DNA of 64,000 nucleotides from assembly GCA_963730785.1 (NCBI GenBank), contig CAVSTF010000006.1:219535-283534 (forward strand). The letters are read 5' to 3'. This document shows positions 9,707-17,928 of this stretch, in pieces. Under the pieces are notes generated by a model. It saw nothing but the letters and a program-made list of their open reading frames with translations. It made no database searches and was not told the origin of the DNA. The DNA is from Bog-473 sp963730785. Its GTDB lineage: Bacteria > Actinomycetota > Acidimicrobiia > Acidimicrobiales > RAAP-2. Each line of letters opens with the position of its first letter. The stretch's first letter is position 1. A program made the translations under genes and the position numbers.

Positions 9707-10542
9707 CCAACCTCTTGAAGGTCAATGACGTCGAGTTGGATTGGCAGGAGTTCGGGGCCGGGGCAGGGGACACGCTGGTCCTCTGCCACGGCTACACCGG
9801 CTCGCTGATCGACTTTTCACTCCAAGCCGAGCAACTCGCCGCCGACACCAACCGTCGAGTGGTCACGCTCAGCCAACGCGGCCACGGGTACTCGACCCGC
9901 TGCGGCAATCTCGAGAGCTACTCCTTCGACATCCTGACCGACGACCTCATCGCCTTCATCGAGCACACGAATCACGGGCAACCGGTCGATCTCCTCGGCC
10001 ACTCGATGGGCGGCCGGGTGGCGCTTGGCGTGGTGTTGGCCCGTCCCGACCTCATCCGGTCCCTCATCCTCATGGATACGAGTGCCTGGTCCTTCGTGCC
10101 TCCCGACCCGAACGTGCTGGCGTTTCTCACCAAGTTCCTCGACAACTTCGATCCGGCCCAGGGCATGCCTGAGACCTTCGGCATGCCCAATCCCGAAGAG
10201 GACCTCATCGCCGCCGCCACCCCCGAAGCGTGGCGAAAGGAAAAGGACGTCACCCTGCGCGGCATGGATGCCTACGCCGCCAAGGCGCTCGGCATCGACC
10301 TGCTCACCAGTACGAAAATGTCGGTGCGGGACCGGCTCCCGGACATCAAGCTGCGGACGACCGTGCTGGTGGGCGAACTGGACGGCCAACTGGCCGAGCA
10401 GGCCCCCGAACTCACGGCGGAGCTCACCAACGCCGAAGCCACCCTCACCGTCATTCCGGGCGCCTACCACTCGCCCCAGCTGACCCACCCCGACCAGTGG
10501 CGGGCCGCCATCGTGGACCACCTCGCCAACGCAAGCGCATGA
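9703..10542 (+). CDS. Alpha/beta hydrolase
   Basis: 279 aa from a TTG overlapping the preceding stop. Oxyanion motif HGYTGS (residues 29-34), nucleophile elbow GHSMGG with S101, and a C-terminal GAYHSPQLTHP supplying the catalytic His place it in the esterase/lyase-like alpha/beta-hydrolase superfamily. The substrate is not evident. Translationally coupled to moeB upstream and to the aldo/keto reductase downstream (ATGA), so the three form one transcript. Confidence 0.87.
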   Translation: MTNLLKVNDVELDWQEFGAGAGDTLVLCHGYTGSLIDFSLQAEQLAADTNRRVVTLSQRGHGYSTRCGNLESYSFDILTDDLIAFIEHTNHGQPVDLLGHSMGGRVALGVVLARPDLIRSLILMDTSAWSFVPPDPNVLAFLTKFLDNFDPAQGMPETFGMPNPEEDLIAAATPEAWRKEKDVTLRGMDAYAAKALGIDLLTSTKMSVRDRLPDIKLRTTVLVGELDGQLAEQAPELTAELTNAEATLTVIPGAYHSPQLTHPDQWRAAIVDHLANASA

Positions 10543-11499
10543 GCCTCACCATCCCGCCGCTGGGCGTCGGCACCTGGGCCTGGGGCGACAAGAGCACCTG
10601 GGGCATGGGCGAGCTACGACACCGACTTCACCGAGGCCACCATCCGCGAGGCGTGGGAAGCGAGCATCAACGCCGGCGTCCTCCTCTTCGATACGGCCGA
10701 GATCTACGGCTCCGGCGAGTCCGAGCGCATCATCGGGCGCCTGCTCAAGGCCGACCCGTCCGTGCGCAGCAAGATCGTCATCGCCAGCAAGTTCATGCCG
10801 GTGCCGTGGAAGGTGTCGGTCAAGTCGCAGCTCGCCGCCTCGGCCAAGGCCTCCATCGAACGGATGGGGATTGAGAAGATCGACCTGTACCAACTCCACG
10901 CGCCGATCTCCATTCGCTCCCACAACGCGCTGGCCGACGCATTGGCCGATGCCCATCAGCAGGGACTGATCGACGCCGTCGGCGTCTCGAACTACTCGGC
11001 CAAAGAGATGACGGCGTTCGCGGCCTCGCTCAAGAAGCACGGCCTCACGCTGGCCAGCAACCAGATCGAGTACTCACTGCTGCGCACCATGCCGGACAAG
11101 GTCGGATTGCTCGACAGCCTGCCGCGAGCTCGGCGTCACGCCGCTGGCCTACTCGCCCATCGGCCAGGGCCGACTGACCGGCAAGTACTCGGTGGCCAAC
11201 CCGCCGCCGGGCAAGCGCACCTTCTCCGACCACCCGATGGCCGAGGTGGACGCCATCGTGGCCATCCTGCGCAGCATCGGGGCCGGCCCACGGCGACCGC
11301 ACGCCCGAGCCAGGTGGCGCTGGCCTACCTCATCGCCAAGGGAGCGGTCCCCATCCCCGGGGCCAAGAACAAGCAGCAGGCCGAGGAGAATGCGGGTGCT
11401 CTGGGCTGGGAAATGACGGCCGAGGAACTGGCTCAGCTGGATGCGGCCGCCCTCTTCGGCCAGCGCACGCTCTCCCAGCGATTTTTCCAGCACGGCTGA
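10539..11499 (+). CDS. Aldo/keto reductase (several frameshifts)
   Basis: NAD(P)H-dependent reductase of the AKR superfamily. The reading frame needs extra bases removed near 10610, 11122, 11284 and 11305. Joined pieces give LGVGTWAWGDK at the N-terminus, FDTAEIYGSGESERIIG with the catalytic Asp and Tyr, KIDLYQLH, VGVSNYS, ELGVTPLAYSPIGQGRLTG and the cofactor region PIPGAKNKQQAEEN. The resolved indels are single added C or G residues. The ATG overlaps the preceding TGA. Substrate unknown. Confidence 0.88.
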
Positions 11500-11519
11500 C
11501 CCCGTTACGGTACGGGGCC

Positions 11520-12423
11520 GTGATCGCCCTCCTGGCCGATGCCCCCCTGCCCGCCGCTGCGGGGTAGCCAACTCTTCTCCACCCAGTTCGACTTCGTCCC
11601 GGTGGCCATGGTGCTGGTCGCCCTGGTGCCTCTACCTGTGGGGCGTCAAGCGGGTCAACGAGCGCCAGCCCCGCCACCCGTGGTCCCAGCGGCAAGACGG
11701 TCTGCCTTCATCGCCGGCCTCATCAGCGTCGGCCTGGCCATCTTCAGCTTCATCGGCGTCTACGACGGCGAGCTGTTCTGGGACCACATGGTCCAGCACC
11801 TGCTGCTGATCATGGTGGCCGCTCCGCTCTTCGCCATCGCCTCTCCCTCTGGAGCTGGCCTGGCGCGCCACCTCAGGTACACCCCACCTCGTCGTGACCG
11901 AGGCGTTGCGGTCCCGGGTGGCCAAGAGTGATCGGACACCCGGGCGTGGCCTTCGTGCTCTACGCCGTCATGATCCCGATCACCCATTTGACGGTTTGGT
12001 ACAACTACACGCTCGAACACGAGTCGGTGCACAACGCCGAGCACCTGATCTTCTCTGGGCATCGGCTACCTCTTCTGGCGCCAGATCTTCGGTTCGGATC
12101 CCAACTGCAACAAGCTCCACCCGGCCATCCAGTTCGGGTTCCTCTTCATGGCCATCCCGATCGACACCTTCACCGGTCTGTCGCTCGACCAGCTGGTCAA
12201 AGAGCCCTTCCACGCCTATCTGAACATGCATCGCACCTGGGGGCCCTCGCTCCTGAGTGATCTGCATATGGGCGGCGTCATCATGTGGGTGGGCGGCGAC
12301 ACGTTGATGCTGTGGCCGATGATCCCGGTGGCGCTGCGGTGGATGCACCAAGAGGAGCGCAAGGCCGTCCGCATCGATCGCCAGCTCGATGCTGAAGCGG
12401 ACGCCCTCGCCTCCCTCAACTGA
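11520..12423 (+). CDS. CtaG/caa3-type cytochrome c oxidase assembly protein (multiple frameshifts)
   Basis: Multi-pass membrane protein of the caa3_CtaG family (Cox assembly, copper delivery in Bacillus-type systems). Reassembling frames gives FDFVPVAMVLVALV, FIAGLISVGLAIFSF, the signature WDHMVQHLLLIMVAAPL, HLTVWYNYTLEHESVHNAEH, then HPAIQFGFLFMAIPIDTFTG and VGGDTLMLWPMIPVALRWM. About five indels are present. Histidines in the signature helices are candidate copper ligands. Start GTG 11520 gives about 300 aa. Convergent with the VKOR/DUF929 pair, which also concerns envelope redox chemistry. Confidence 0.85.
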
Positions 12424-12425
12424 TC

Positions 12426-12875
12426 TCACCTCGCCGTCCTTCTTGCCCCCACGGCCGTGACCCGGGCCGCTGACACCACGCCCAGCAGCGCCAGTGCGGT
12501 GAGGTGCACGCCGGTGCACCAGAGACAGATGGCGTCCACCCGGAACAGCTCCACGTAGACCAGGTAGAGCACCATGCCGCCTCCGGCCACGGCACCGACC
12601 AGCCGCAACCGGTCCACCCAGACCGAGCGGAGTCGCCAGGCCCACGGCAGCGTCAGCGCCGCCATCCCCACGGCCCAGGCCAAGCCCCACACGGCCACTG
12701 GTACGCCGAAGAGCACTGACCACGAACTGGTCGTGACCAGGGTGCAGTTGATGACCCCGGAGTCCGGGCAGGCCAGCGCGGTCGGATCGGTGTAGTGGGT
12801 GACCGTCAGATAGCCAGCCAATCCCACCGCCAATAGTGAGAGAGCCAGCGAGCTTCGAAGCAGCCAACGTGGCAT
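12426..12875 (-). CDS. Vitamin K epoxide reductase (VKOR) family protein
   Basis: 149-aa membrane protein that would reoxidise a periplasmic thiol oxidase with quinone as acceptor, the DsbB role in Actinobacteria. Four to five hydrophobic helices; paired cysteines C36 and C44 in the first loop (ACPDSGVINC) and the active-site CLWC motif at 117-120. The preceding gene is a thioredoxin-like DUF929 protein, a plausible partner. I place the start at ATG 12875, just after a TGA (12879-12877) that ends DUF929 in the corrected frame; in the raw frame the two read as one protein. Confidence 0.88.
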   Translation of the reverse strand: MPRWLLRSSLALSLLAVGLAGYLTVTHYTDPTALACPDSGVINCTLVTTSSWSVLFGVPVAVWGLAWAVGMAALTLPWAWRLRSVWVDRLRLVGAVAGGGMVLYLVYVELFRVDAICLWCTGVHLTALALLGVVSAARVTAVGARRTAR

Positions 12876-12876
12876 C

Positions 12877-13783
12877 TCAGGCCCCGCTTCGAGGTGGCGC
12901 GACACACTGGCTGGCTGATCACCCGTGATGGCGCAGATGCCGGCCGTGATCAGGTTGGCCGTGCCGTCGATGGCCTGGGCCACCACGCTGGACGGATCGT
13001 TCAGCTGCGCCGCAATCTGGCTCATGCTCAGACCCTGCAGGACGGCGGGGGTATAGCTGGCTCCGGCCAAATGAAGCGACCGCCAATATCAGGAAGGGAA
13101 TGCTGCCCGGAGTCGATGAGTACGGCGACGTGTCGTAGGTGTCCAGCACCTTCTGTTCGCTGGCCGTCGGCGTCTGCAAGGCCGCATACCCGGAACCAAC
13201 CACCTGGTTGGTCTCTTCCTCTACCGGCACAAAATCGAAGTACGGGCTCGAATAGGTCGAGCCGTAAAACGAAAATGTCTGCGTGTTGGGGTACACATCG
13301 CTCGTCGATGAGTGCGTGGCCGACAAGTCGCTAAAGGTCCCAAACCGGGACAGCGCCTCCACCACGCCCCAACGCTCGGCGGCGCAGAACGGGCAGTACT
13401 CGGCTCCGATGTAGAGGATCTCTGGCTTTCCGTCGGCACCCATCAACACATTCGGGGACCCCGAGACCTTGACCGGTTTGGCCAGCGAACCCGGATCGCC
13501 AACCTGGGCCAACGTGGCTGCGCTGACCGATGTGACGTCGGCTGAGTACGTCGGCAGCCAACGAGTCGTGCCGTTCCCGCTACCCGTGCCCGTTCCCGCA
13601 GCAACGGCAGACGACCGACCGGATGCGGAAGCCGAACCACCGGTGGTCTTGATGACCACCATGGTGACGAGGGCGATCATGCACCAGGCCGACCGGGATC
13701 AGTGCGGTCAGTAAGGGATGTTGCTTGCGGAACCCGACGGGCTCCGGAGCGCGGACAGGCCGCGACGATGATTGTTTCGACAT
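12877..13783 (-). CDS. DUF929 thioredoxin-like, membrane-anchored protein (frameshifted)
   Basis: N-terminal anchor (LLTALIPVGLV joined to MIALVTMVVIKTTGG across an indel near 13680), a low-complexity Ser/Gly linker, then the family core KPEILYIGAEYCPFCAAERW with a CPFC redox pair, and later FDFVPVEEE and GSIPFLILA. A further indel near 13090 separates the last part (YTPAVLQGLSMSQIAAQL, AGICAITGDQPASV). DUF929 proteins are uncharacterised but carry a thioredoxin-type CXXC facing outside. With VKOR immediately downstream this looks like an oxidative protein-folding or thiol-transfer module. Confidence 0.85.
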
Positions 13784-13864
13784 AGCAGAAGTTCTCCTTG
13801 GATAGACGGGTGCAAGGGCGCGAAGCGCGCGGCACCTCAGTTCGATTGGGACAGCGGGATCGAA

Positions 13865-14209
13865 CTAGGAGAACTGCGGGGGATGGAACAGCAAGACGGC
13901 GGTGCCTCGGGGCAAGGCGGCGACAGTCCGTCGGGCTCGACGGGAGTAGCGAGATGCCACGCCCGCTCCGGCGATGGCCAGTAGAGCGGCCACGCCAGCG
14001 ATCGCCACCGTTGGTGCCGAGGGGGCAGGAGAGCCCTTGCCACAACTCGGGATGAAGCAGGGGGATGGGATCGTGACGATGCCCCCGACTACCCCTGCCG
14101 GCGCACGTAGGAAGTCGTCACCGGCCGCGGCCATGGAACTCGGGATGAAACTCCCGAGCACAGCGGTGGCCACCAGGACCACCGCGCCCCAACGCCAGCG
14201 GCGCGCCAT
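13865..14209 (-). CDS. Small exported membrane protein, unknown function
   Basis: About 114 aa from ATG 14209. Signal-like start (MARRWRWGAVVLVATAVLGSF), a short extracytoplasmic stretch with two cysteines (PSPCFIPSCG), one transmembrane segment (VAIAGVAALLAIAGAGVA) and a basic tail. Lies 81 bp upstream of the DUF929/VKOR pair on the same strand and could belong to the same transcript; the two exported cysteines would suit a thiol-redox context, but that is inference. No family recognised. Confidence 0.6.
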   Translation of the reverse strand: MARRWRWGAVVLVATAVLGSFIPSSMAAAGDDFLRAPAGVVGGIVTIPSPCFIPSCGKGSPAPSAPTVAIAGVAALLAIAGAGVASRYSRRARRTVAALPRGTAVLLFHPPQFS

Positions 14210-14300
14210 GCCCAAAAGGTTACGAAGCCACCAGCCAGAAAACTGGTCGGCCCTTCTTTTGGTTCACTGCGTCAGAAGCGGCACACCGATATCGTCGGCA

Positions 14301-14741
14301 TCACCCATTGAGGTCCATCAACTCCACTCGCACGCCGTCCGGATCGGTGCAGTAGACGAACTCAAGCGGCACGCCGCCAAAGTCGATGGTGGTACGGCTG
14401 ACATCGACCACGGTGCCACCCAACTCGACCACCTTGGCGGCCACGGCATCTACGTCGGCCACCCGGAACGAGAGATGGGTCAGGCCCAGCTGATTGACCG
14501 CTCGGCGCAATCCGTCACCGAACGGCGTCGGCTCCCGGAACGACAGCAGCTCGATGGCAGTCGAGCCCTTGCGGATGAACTGCGACGTTACGTCGACATC
14601 GGGAAACTCCATCAGCCGTGCGAAGTCGGTACCGATCTCGTGCGACTCGGCCTTCTCGAACCCGAGGGCCTCGCAATAGAAGCGCAGTGACCGCTCTAGG
14701 TCGGTGACGCAGATGCCGAAGTGGGAAAACGTGGGCTCCAT
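14301..14741 (-). CDS. VOC/glyoxalase-fold family protein
   Basis: 146 aa, two-beta-alpha-beta-beta-beta-module metalloprotein of the vicinal oxygen chelate superfamily. Motifs HFGICVTDLERSLRFYCEALGF at the start, GLTHLSFRVADVDAVAAKV in the middle and YCTDPDGVRVELMD at the end place H, H and E metal-ligand positions where expected. Could be a glyoxalase, epimerase or dioxygenase; no way to decide. Last gene of the TetR-led operon that begins at 16713; it overlaps the upstream membrane protein gene by 46 bp. Confidence 0.88.
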   Translation of the reverse strand: MEPTFSHFGICVTDLERSLRFYCEALGFEKAESHEIGTDFARLMEFPDVDVTSQFIRKGSTAIELLSFREPTPFGDGLRRAVNQLGLTHLSFRVADVDAVAAKVVELGGTVVDVSRTTIDFGGVPLEFVYCTDPDGVRVELMDLNG

Positions 14742-15136
14742 TCGCCCAGTCTGGCCGAATTGGCGCAGGCCACCACCAGCAGCGCACCAGCCGGCACCAC
14801 GAAGATCCCGATCAGGAACGTCACTGTGCCTAATGCGGCTCCAGCGAGGACGGCTCCGGTGAGGTTCCAAGCGACCACAAGAGCGAGTGTCCTGCCAGTC
14901 TTGGCATGGATCAGGAGGCTGGCCGCCGCCAGGCACGAAAGCAGCAAGGGCAGTGCCACCAGCAGCAGGATGCCGTGACCGTTGATCTGCACCAGCGTCG
15001 CCCTCACCGGTTGCGTGACGTTCGGATCGGTCCCCATGTATTGCTGGAATCCGATGGGAAGATAGAGCGCACCTGGCAGCAAGAGGGCGGCCCAGGTGAT
15101 GGCACCCAAGAGGGGCGCCCACACTGATCGCGTCAC
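14696..15136 (-). CDS. Four-helix membrane protein, unknown function
   Basis: 146 aa from a GTG whose GTGA overlaps the upstream epimerase stop. Four predicted transmembrane helices (LLGAITWAALLLPGALY; GILLLVALPLLLSCLAAASLL; LALVVAWNLTGAVLAGAALG; TFLIGIFVVPAGALLVVACA). The C-terminal tail runs over the start of the VOC gene and may be extended by an indel. Co-transcribed with tetR and the epimerase. Confidence 0.7.
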   Translation of the reverse strand: MTRSVWAPLLGAITWAALLLPGALYLPIGFQQYMGTDPNVTQPVRATLVQINGHGILLLVALPLLLSCLAAASLLIHAKTGRTLALVVAWNLTGAVLAGAALGTVTFLIGIFVVPAGALLVVACANSARLGEWSPRFPTSASASPT

Positions 15137-16065
15137 CTGACCGCGGCATCATGCTGAAAGTGGCGGCTGAGTTCGTTGGCATACTGCAGGCCCAGCGAAT
15201 CACCGTGCCGAGCCAGCCATTCCGAAAGGGCAGTGGACCCGGTCGCTGGCCCATCGGTGTCGGCCAAGCCGTCGGCCATTGCGCGGTACTCGTCGGTGGT
15301 CAGGAGCACATCGTGCAGCGCCAAGCTGAGCACCCGCGAGAAGGCAGGGACGGACCAGCCCGGAACATGCACGAGGCGGGTCGAACTTCCCACGGCAGCA
15401 CGGATTGACTCCACGAGCTCAACAAACGTCGGCCGCTCCGGACCCACGGCATCGGTAACGCTGTCCCAGGTCTCCGAACTCTTGAGCAGACACAACTGAG
15501 CCAAGTCATCAACATGGATGCCCCGGATCCGGTAGTCCCCTCGACCGCCGATGGCGAAGACGGGGAGGCGCCGAAGGAGCCAGGCGATGTTGTTAAGCAG
15601 CACCCCGTCACCACCAAAGAGAATGGCGGGCCGGAGAATGGCGTGTGACACCCCACTCTCGACCAGCGCCCGTTCGACCAATGCCTTGCCGCGGAAATAG
15701 GGGAAGGGCGACTCGAGGTGCGGATGCGTGATGCTCACGTGCACAATCCGCTGGACCCCGGCCCTCTTGGCCGCGTCGAAGAGGATCTTCGAGTTCGATA
15801 CAGCCACGTCGTGATCAACCTGGCGATGAGCGAAACGCACCCAGTAGGTGTTGTACAGCGTCGTGACACCTCGTAGGGAATCAACCAGGCCGGCTGGATC
15901 ATCGAAGTCCAAGCCCCGGATCTCAACGGTCGTCCCCATCGGCGCCCGATCCGGATGCCCAGTGATCGTGCGCACCTCTCGACCCGACTCGAGCAGCACT
16001 TGGGCGATGGCCGCTCCCGAGTAGCTGAAAGCGCCGGTGACGACATCGAGGCCGGTGTCGGTCAT
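15133..16065 (-). CDS. NAD(P)-binding epimerase/reductase (extended SDR, NmrA-like)
   Basis: 310 aa. Rossmann motif VTGAFSYSGAAIAQVLLESG at the N-terminus replaces the usual GxxGxxG by GAFSYSG, as in atypical and extended SDRs. Further landmarks are the acidic strand DFDDPAGL, HVSITHP, FRGKALVERAL at the catalytic YxxxK position (Tyr replaced by Phe), and LRPAILFGGDG. The Phe substitution suggests a non-canonical or binding role. Start ATG 16065 overlaps the TetR stop, so it is translationally coupled and likely controlled by that repressor. Confidence 0.8.
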   Translation of the reverse strand: MTDTGLDVVTGAFSYSGAAIAQVLLESGREVRTITGHPDRAPMGTTVEIRGLDFDDPAGLVDSLRGVTTLYNTYWVRFAHRQVDHDVAVSNSKILFDAAKRAGVQRIVHVSITHPHLESPFPYFRGKALVERALVESGVSHAILRPAILFGGDGVLLNNIAWLLRRLPVFAIGGRGDYRIRGIHVDDLAQLCLLKSSETWDSVTDAVGPERPTFVELVESIRAAVGSSTRLVHVPGWSVPAFSRVLSLALHDVLLTTDEYRAMADGLADTDGPATGSTALSEWLARHGDSLGLQYANELSRHFQHDAAVR

Positions 16066-16713
16066 GACATCTCCGTCGGCCGCGTCGGACTCAGGGCTTG
16101 GAGGAGTCCGGCCAGATGCTTGGCGTGGGTGAACAGACCTAACGCTCGGGTGCGATCGCCTTCTAGGTGCGTCAGCATTTCGAGGCCGAGGTAGAGGGCG
16201 ACGATGCCATAGGCCACGTCCTGAGTGGGTACCACCGAGGCCAATGGTGAATCGCCCAACGTTGTCTCGACCGCACGCTGCGCGAATTCGAACCACGGCC
16301 CCAAGCGAGACGAGACCTCGAGCGCCAGCCCAGGGGTGGATGACGCACCTGCGATCATCTCGACCAGCACAGTGACGTACCCGGCATCGAGATCCTCCCG
16401 GAAGATGTCCATGGCCACGTCAACCAGCTCGGTCGGCGACTCGACCCCGTCGATCGCCCTCCCGTACTGCTCCATACGCAGGGCACTCACGGCATCGAGC
16501 GCAGCCAGCAGGAGGTTGGCGACGGATCCGTAGTGGTAAAAGATCAGGCCCTGATTGAGCCCCGACGCGTTCGGCAATAGCCCGGGCACTCGTTCCGGTG
16601 AATCCATCAGCCTTGAGCGTCTCGATCGCCGCTTGGACCAACTGGTCCCGAGTCGCCGCCGACCGAGACGAGTCTCGATTGACGACCTGGCTCGAAATTC
16701 CCGATTTCGCCAT
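16062..16713 (-). CDS. TetR-family transcriptional regulator (one frameshift)
   Basis: About 216 aa. HTH domain AATRDQLVQAAIETLKADGF..TSARAIAERVG, then after an indel near 16560 GLNQGLIFYHYGSVANLLLAAL, the normal TetR continuation, followed by an all-helical ligand domain ending at 16062. First gene of a coupled operon with an epimerase, a membrane protein and a VOC protein. A promoter with a palindrome over the start point lies immediately upstream, consistent with autorepression. Confidence 0.87.
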
Positions 16714-16727
16714 CTGGCCACCTCAAG

Positions 16728-16773
16728 TTTGAGTAAGTGCTCAAAGTATACGCACAAACTCTGACCTCGACAA
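16728..16773 (-). promoter_or_regulatory. Promoter and probable TetR operator of the 16713 operon
   Basis: Minus strand: -35 TTGTCG (16773-16768), 17-nt spacer, -10 TATACT (16750-16745). An inverted repeat TTTGAG-n6-CTCAAA at 16728-16745 begins at the -10 box and covers the expected start point, a classic position for a TetR-type autorepressor. It sits 15 bp before the tetR start codon. Confidence 0.65.
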
Positions 16774-16781
16774 CAGAAGGC

Positions 16782-17294
16782 TCAGCTGTTGGGCAAAACC
16801 ACTTCCAGTCGGCTTCGAACCTCCGACGCATCCACGCCGAGAGCGACCAGCAGCACCGCCGCTGGATCGGGTGGTTGCAGAGCGAGGATCTGAGCCAGCA
16901 CCTGCTGGGCCGTGACCTGGGACTTCCGGTGATTGGGCTTGACCGCATCCTCAAGCACCTTCTTGGCCGCCGGCGTCATACGGAGGCGATCTTTTGTCAT
17001 GACGTCTCTGATTCTCGGCTTCTTTGGCACGGCGCGCATCGGCAGCGGGGGAGCGTCGGTGCCCGATCCCAGCCCCAGGGTGCCCAAGGCTTCATGATCG
17101 AGCGATTCCAGGGCCTGGCGAGCTTGCTGCAGGCTCACGCCCAACAAGACTTCTGTCGCGGGGTCCCCCAACAAGGCGAGCAAGAGGTGATCGGTGCCCG
17201 TCCGGCGATCACCTCGCCGACGAGCCTCTTCAACGGCTTGCATGTAGGTCGACCAGACGTGATGCACCTGGGGCGCAGCGGAATCTGTGGTCAC
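16782..17294 (-). CDS. Clp N-domain (ClpA/B/C repeat) protein without ATPase
   Basis: 170 aa from a GTG. Two Clp-N-like repeats: GTDHLLLALLGDPATEVLLG and the region LRMTPAAKKVLEDAVKPNHRKSQ..QQVLAQILALQ..DPAAVLLVALGVD. Stand-alone Clp-N proteins such as ClpC-adaptor-like ClpC2 lack AAA+ modules and may sequester substrates or ligands. Its start overlaps the stop of a small HTH protein, with which it forms a two-gene operon. Confidence 0.8.
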   Translation of the reverse strand: MTTDSAAPQVHHVWSTYMQAVEEARRRGDRRTGTDHLLLALLGDPATEVLLGVSLQQARQALESLDHEALGTLGLGSGTDAPPLPMRAVPKKPRIRDVMTKDRLRMTPAAKKVLEDAVKPNHRKSQVTAQQVLAQILALQPPDPAAVLLVALGVDASEVRSRLEVVLPNS

Positions 17295-17503
17295 GATGAC
17301 TCCTTGTTGTATTTGGTGTGCACGGATTGGCGGGTAATGCCCAGAGCGTCGCCGATCTGCTGCCACGACCAGCCCTTCTCCCGAGCCGACGCTACGTAGT
17401 TGGCCTCGACCCTCTCAGCCAGGCGATGGAGTGCCAACGAGGCGCGAAGGCCAGTTGCCGGGTCATCCGACGAGAGATTCGCGCTGAGCTGCTCAATGTC
17501 CAT
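17291..17503 (-). CDS. Small helix-turn-helix DNA-binding protein
   Basis: 70 aa. An N-terminal helix (DDPATGLRASLALHRLAERVE) precedes a compact HTH ending WSWQQIGDALGITRQSVHTKYNK, a clear recognition helix. Such HTH/Clp-N pairs occur in other Actinobacteria to my recollection. The gene starts 7 nt after a -10 box, so its mRNA is probably leaderless. Two near-identical operators overlapping its promoter suggest autoregulation. Confidence 0.85.
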   Translation of the reverse strand: MDIEQLSANLSSDDPATGLRASLALHRLAERVEANYVASAREKGWSWQQIGDALGITRQSVHTKYNKESS

Positions 17504-17507
17504 GGCT

Positions 17508-17550
17508 GTCAGTTTAAACTGACGTGATCGATTTGTCAACCTAAACTGAC
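17508..17550 (-). promoter_or_regulatory. Leaderless promoter with two operator copies for the HTH/Clp-N operon
   Basis: Minus strand: -35 TTGACA (17539-17534), 17-nt spacer, -10 TAAACT (17516-17511), then 7 nt to the ATG. A perfect 16-bp palindrome GTCAGTTTAAACTGAC (17508-17523) covers the -10 box; an imperfect copy GTCAACCTAAACTGAC (17535-17550) covers the -35 box, 27 bp away. Confidence 0.8.
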
Positions 17551-17631
17551 ACAGCCGTTCGCCCAACCGAAACCGCTCGAGATGGATGTCACGGACGCAC
17601 GGTTCAGGCCCCCGGGCATCACCACGAACAA

Positions 17632-17928
17632 CTACGCGGTGAAGACGCCCTCGAAGTGCTCGACCACCGGGAACGGGTCGTAGAAGTGATGCAGGAGTGA
17701 ACGCCATTCCTGGTACGCCGCCGACTCCCGGAAGCCCACCAGGTGGTCGTCCAACGTGGCCCATTCCACCAACAACAAGAAGGTGTTGGGCCGCTCGATG
17801 CAGCGCTCAACCCGGAGTCCAACAAAGCCGGGACTGGCCGAGATGATCATCTTGGCCCGGGCCATCGTCTGCATGAAGTCCGATTCCTGGCCCGGGATGA
17901 CTTCCAACAATGCGTGCTCGGTAATCAT
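17632..17928 (-). CDS. Antibiotic biosynthesis monooxygenase (ABM) domain protein
   Basis: 98 aa, single ferredoxin-like ABM domain: ITEHALLEVIPGQESDFMQTM, ISASPGFVGLRVERCIERP, FLLLVEWATLDDHLVGFRES, and a C-terminal WRSLLHHFYDPFPVVEHF. Members are cofactor-free monooxygenases, haem-degrading enzymes or simple binding proteins. The ATGA at its start overlaps the M20 amidohydrolase stop, so the two are coupled. The intergenic stretch 17551-17631 holds nothing else I recognise. Confidence 0.87.
   Translation of the reverse strand: MITEHALLEVIPGQESDFMQTMARAKMIISASPGFVGLRVERCIERPNTFLLLVEWATLDDHLVGFRESAAYQEWRSLLHHFYDPFPVVEHFEGVFTA

Noticed and set aside
12426..13070. DUF929-VKOR fusion
   Set aside because: A TGA directly before the VKOR ATG ends DUF929 in the frame that matches its family ending, so two genes are more likely.
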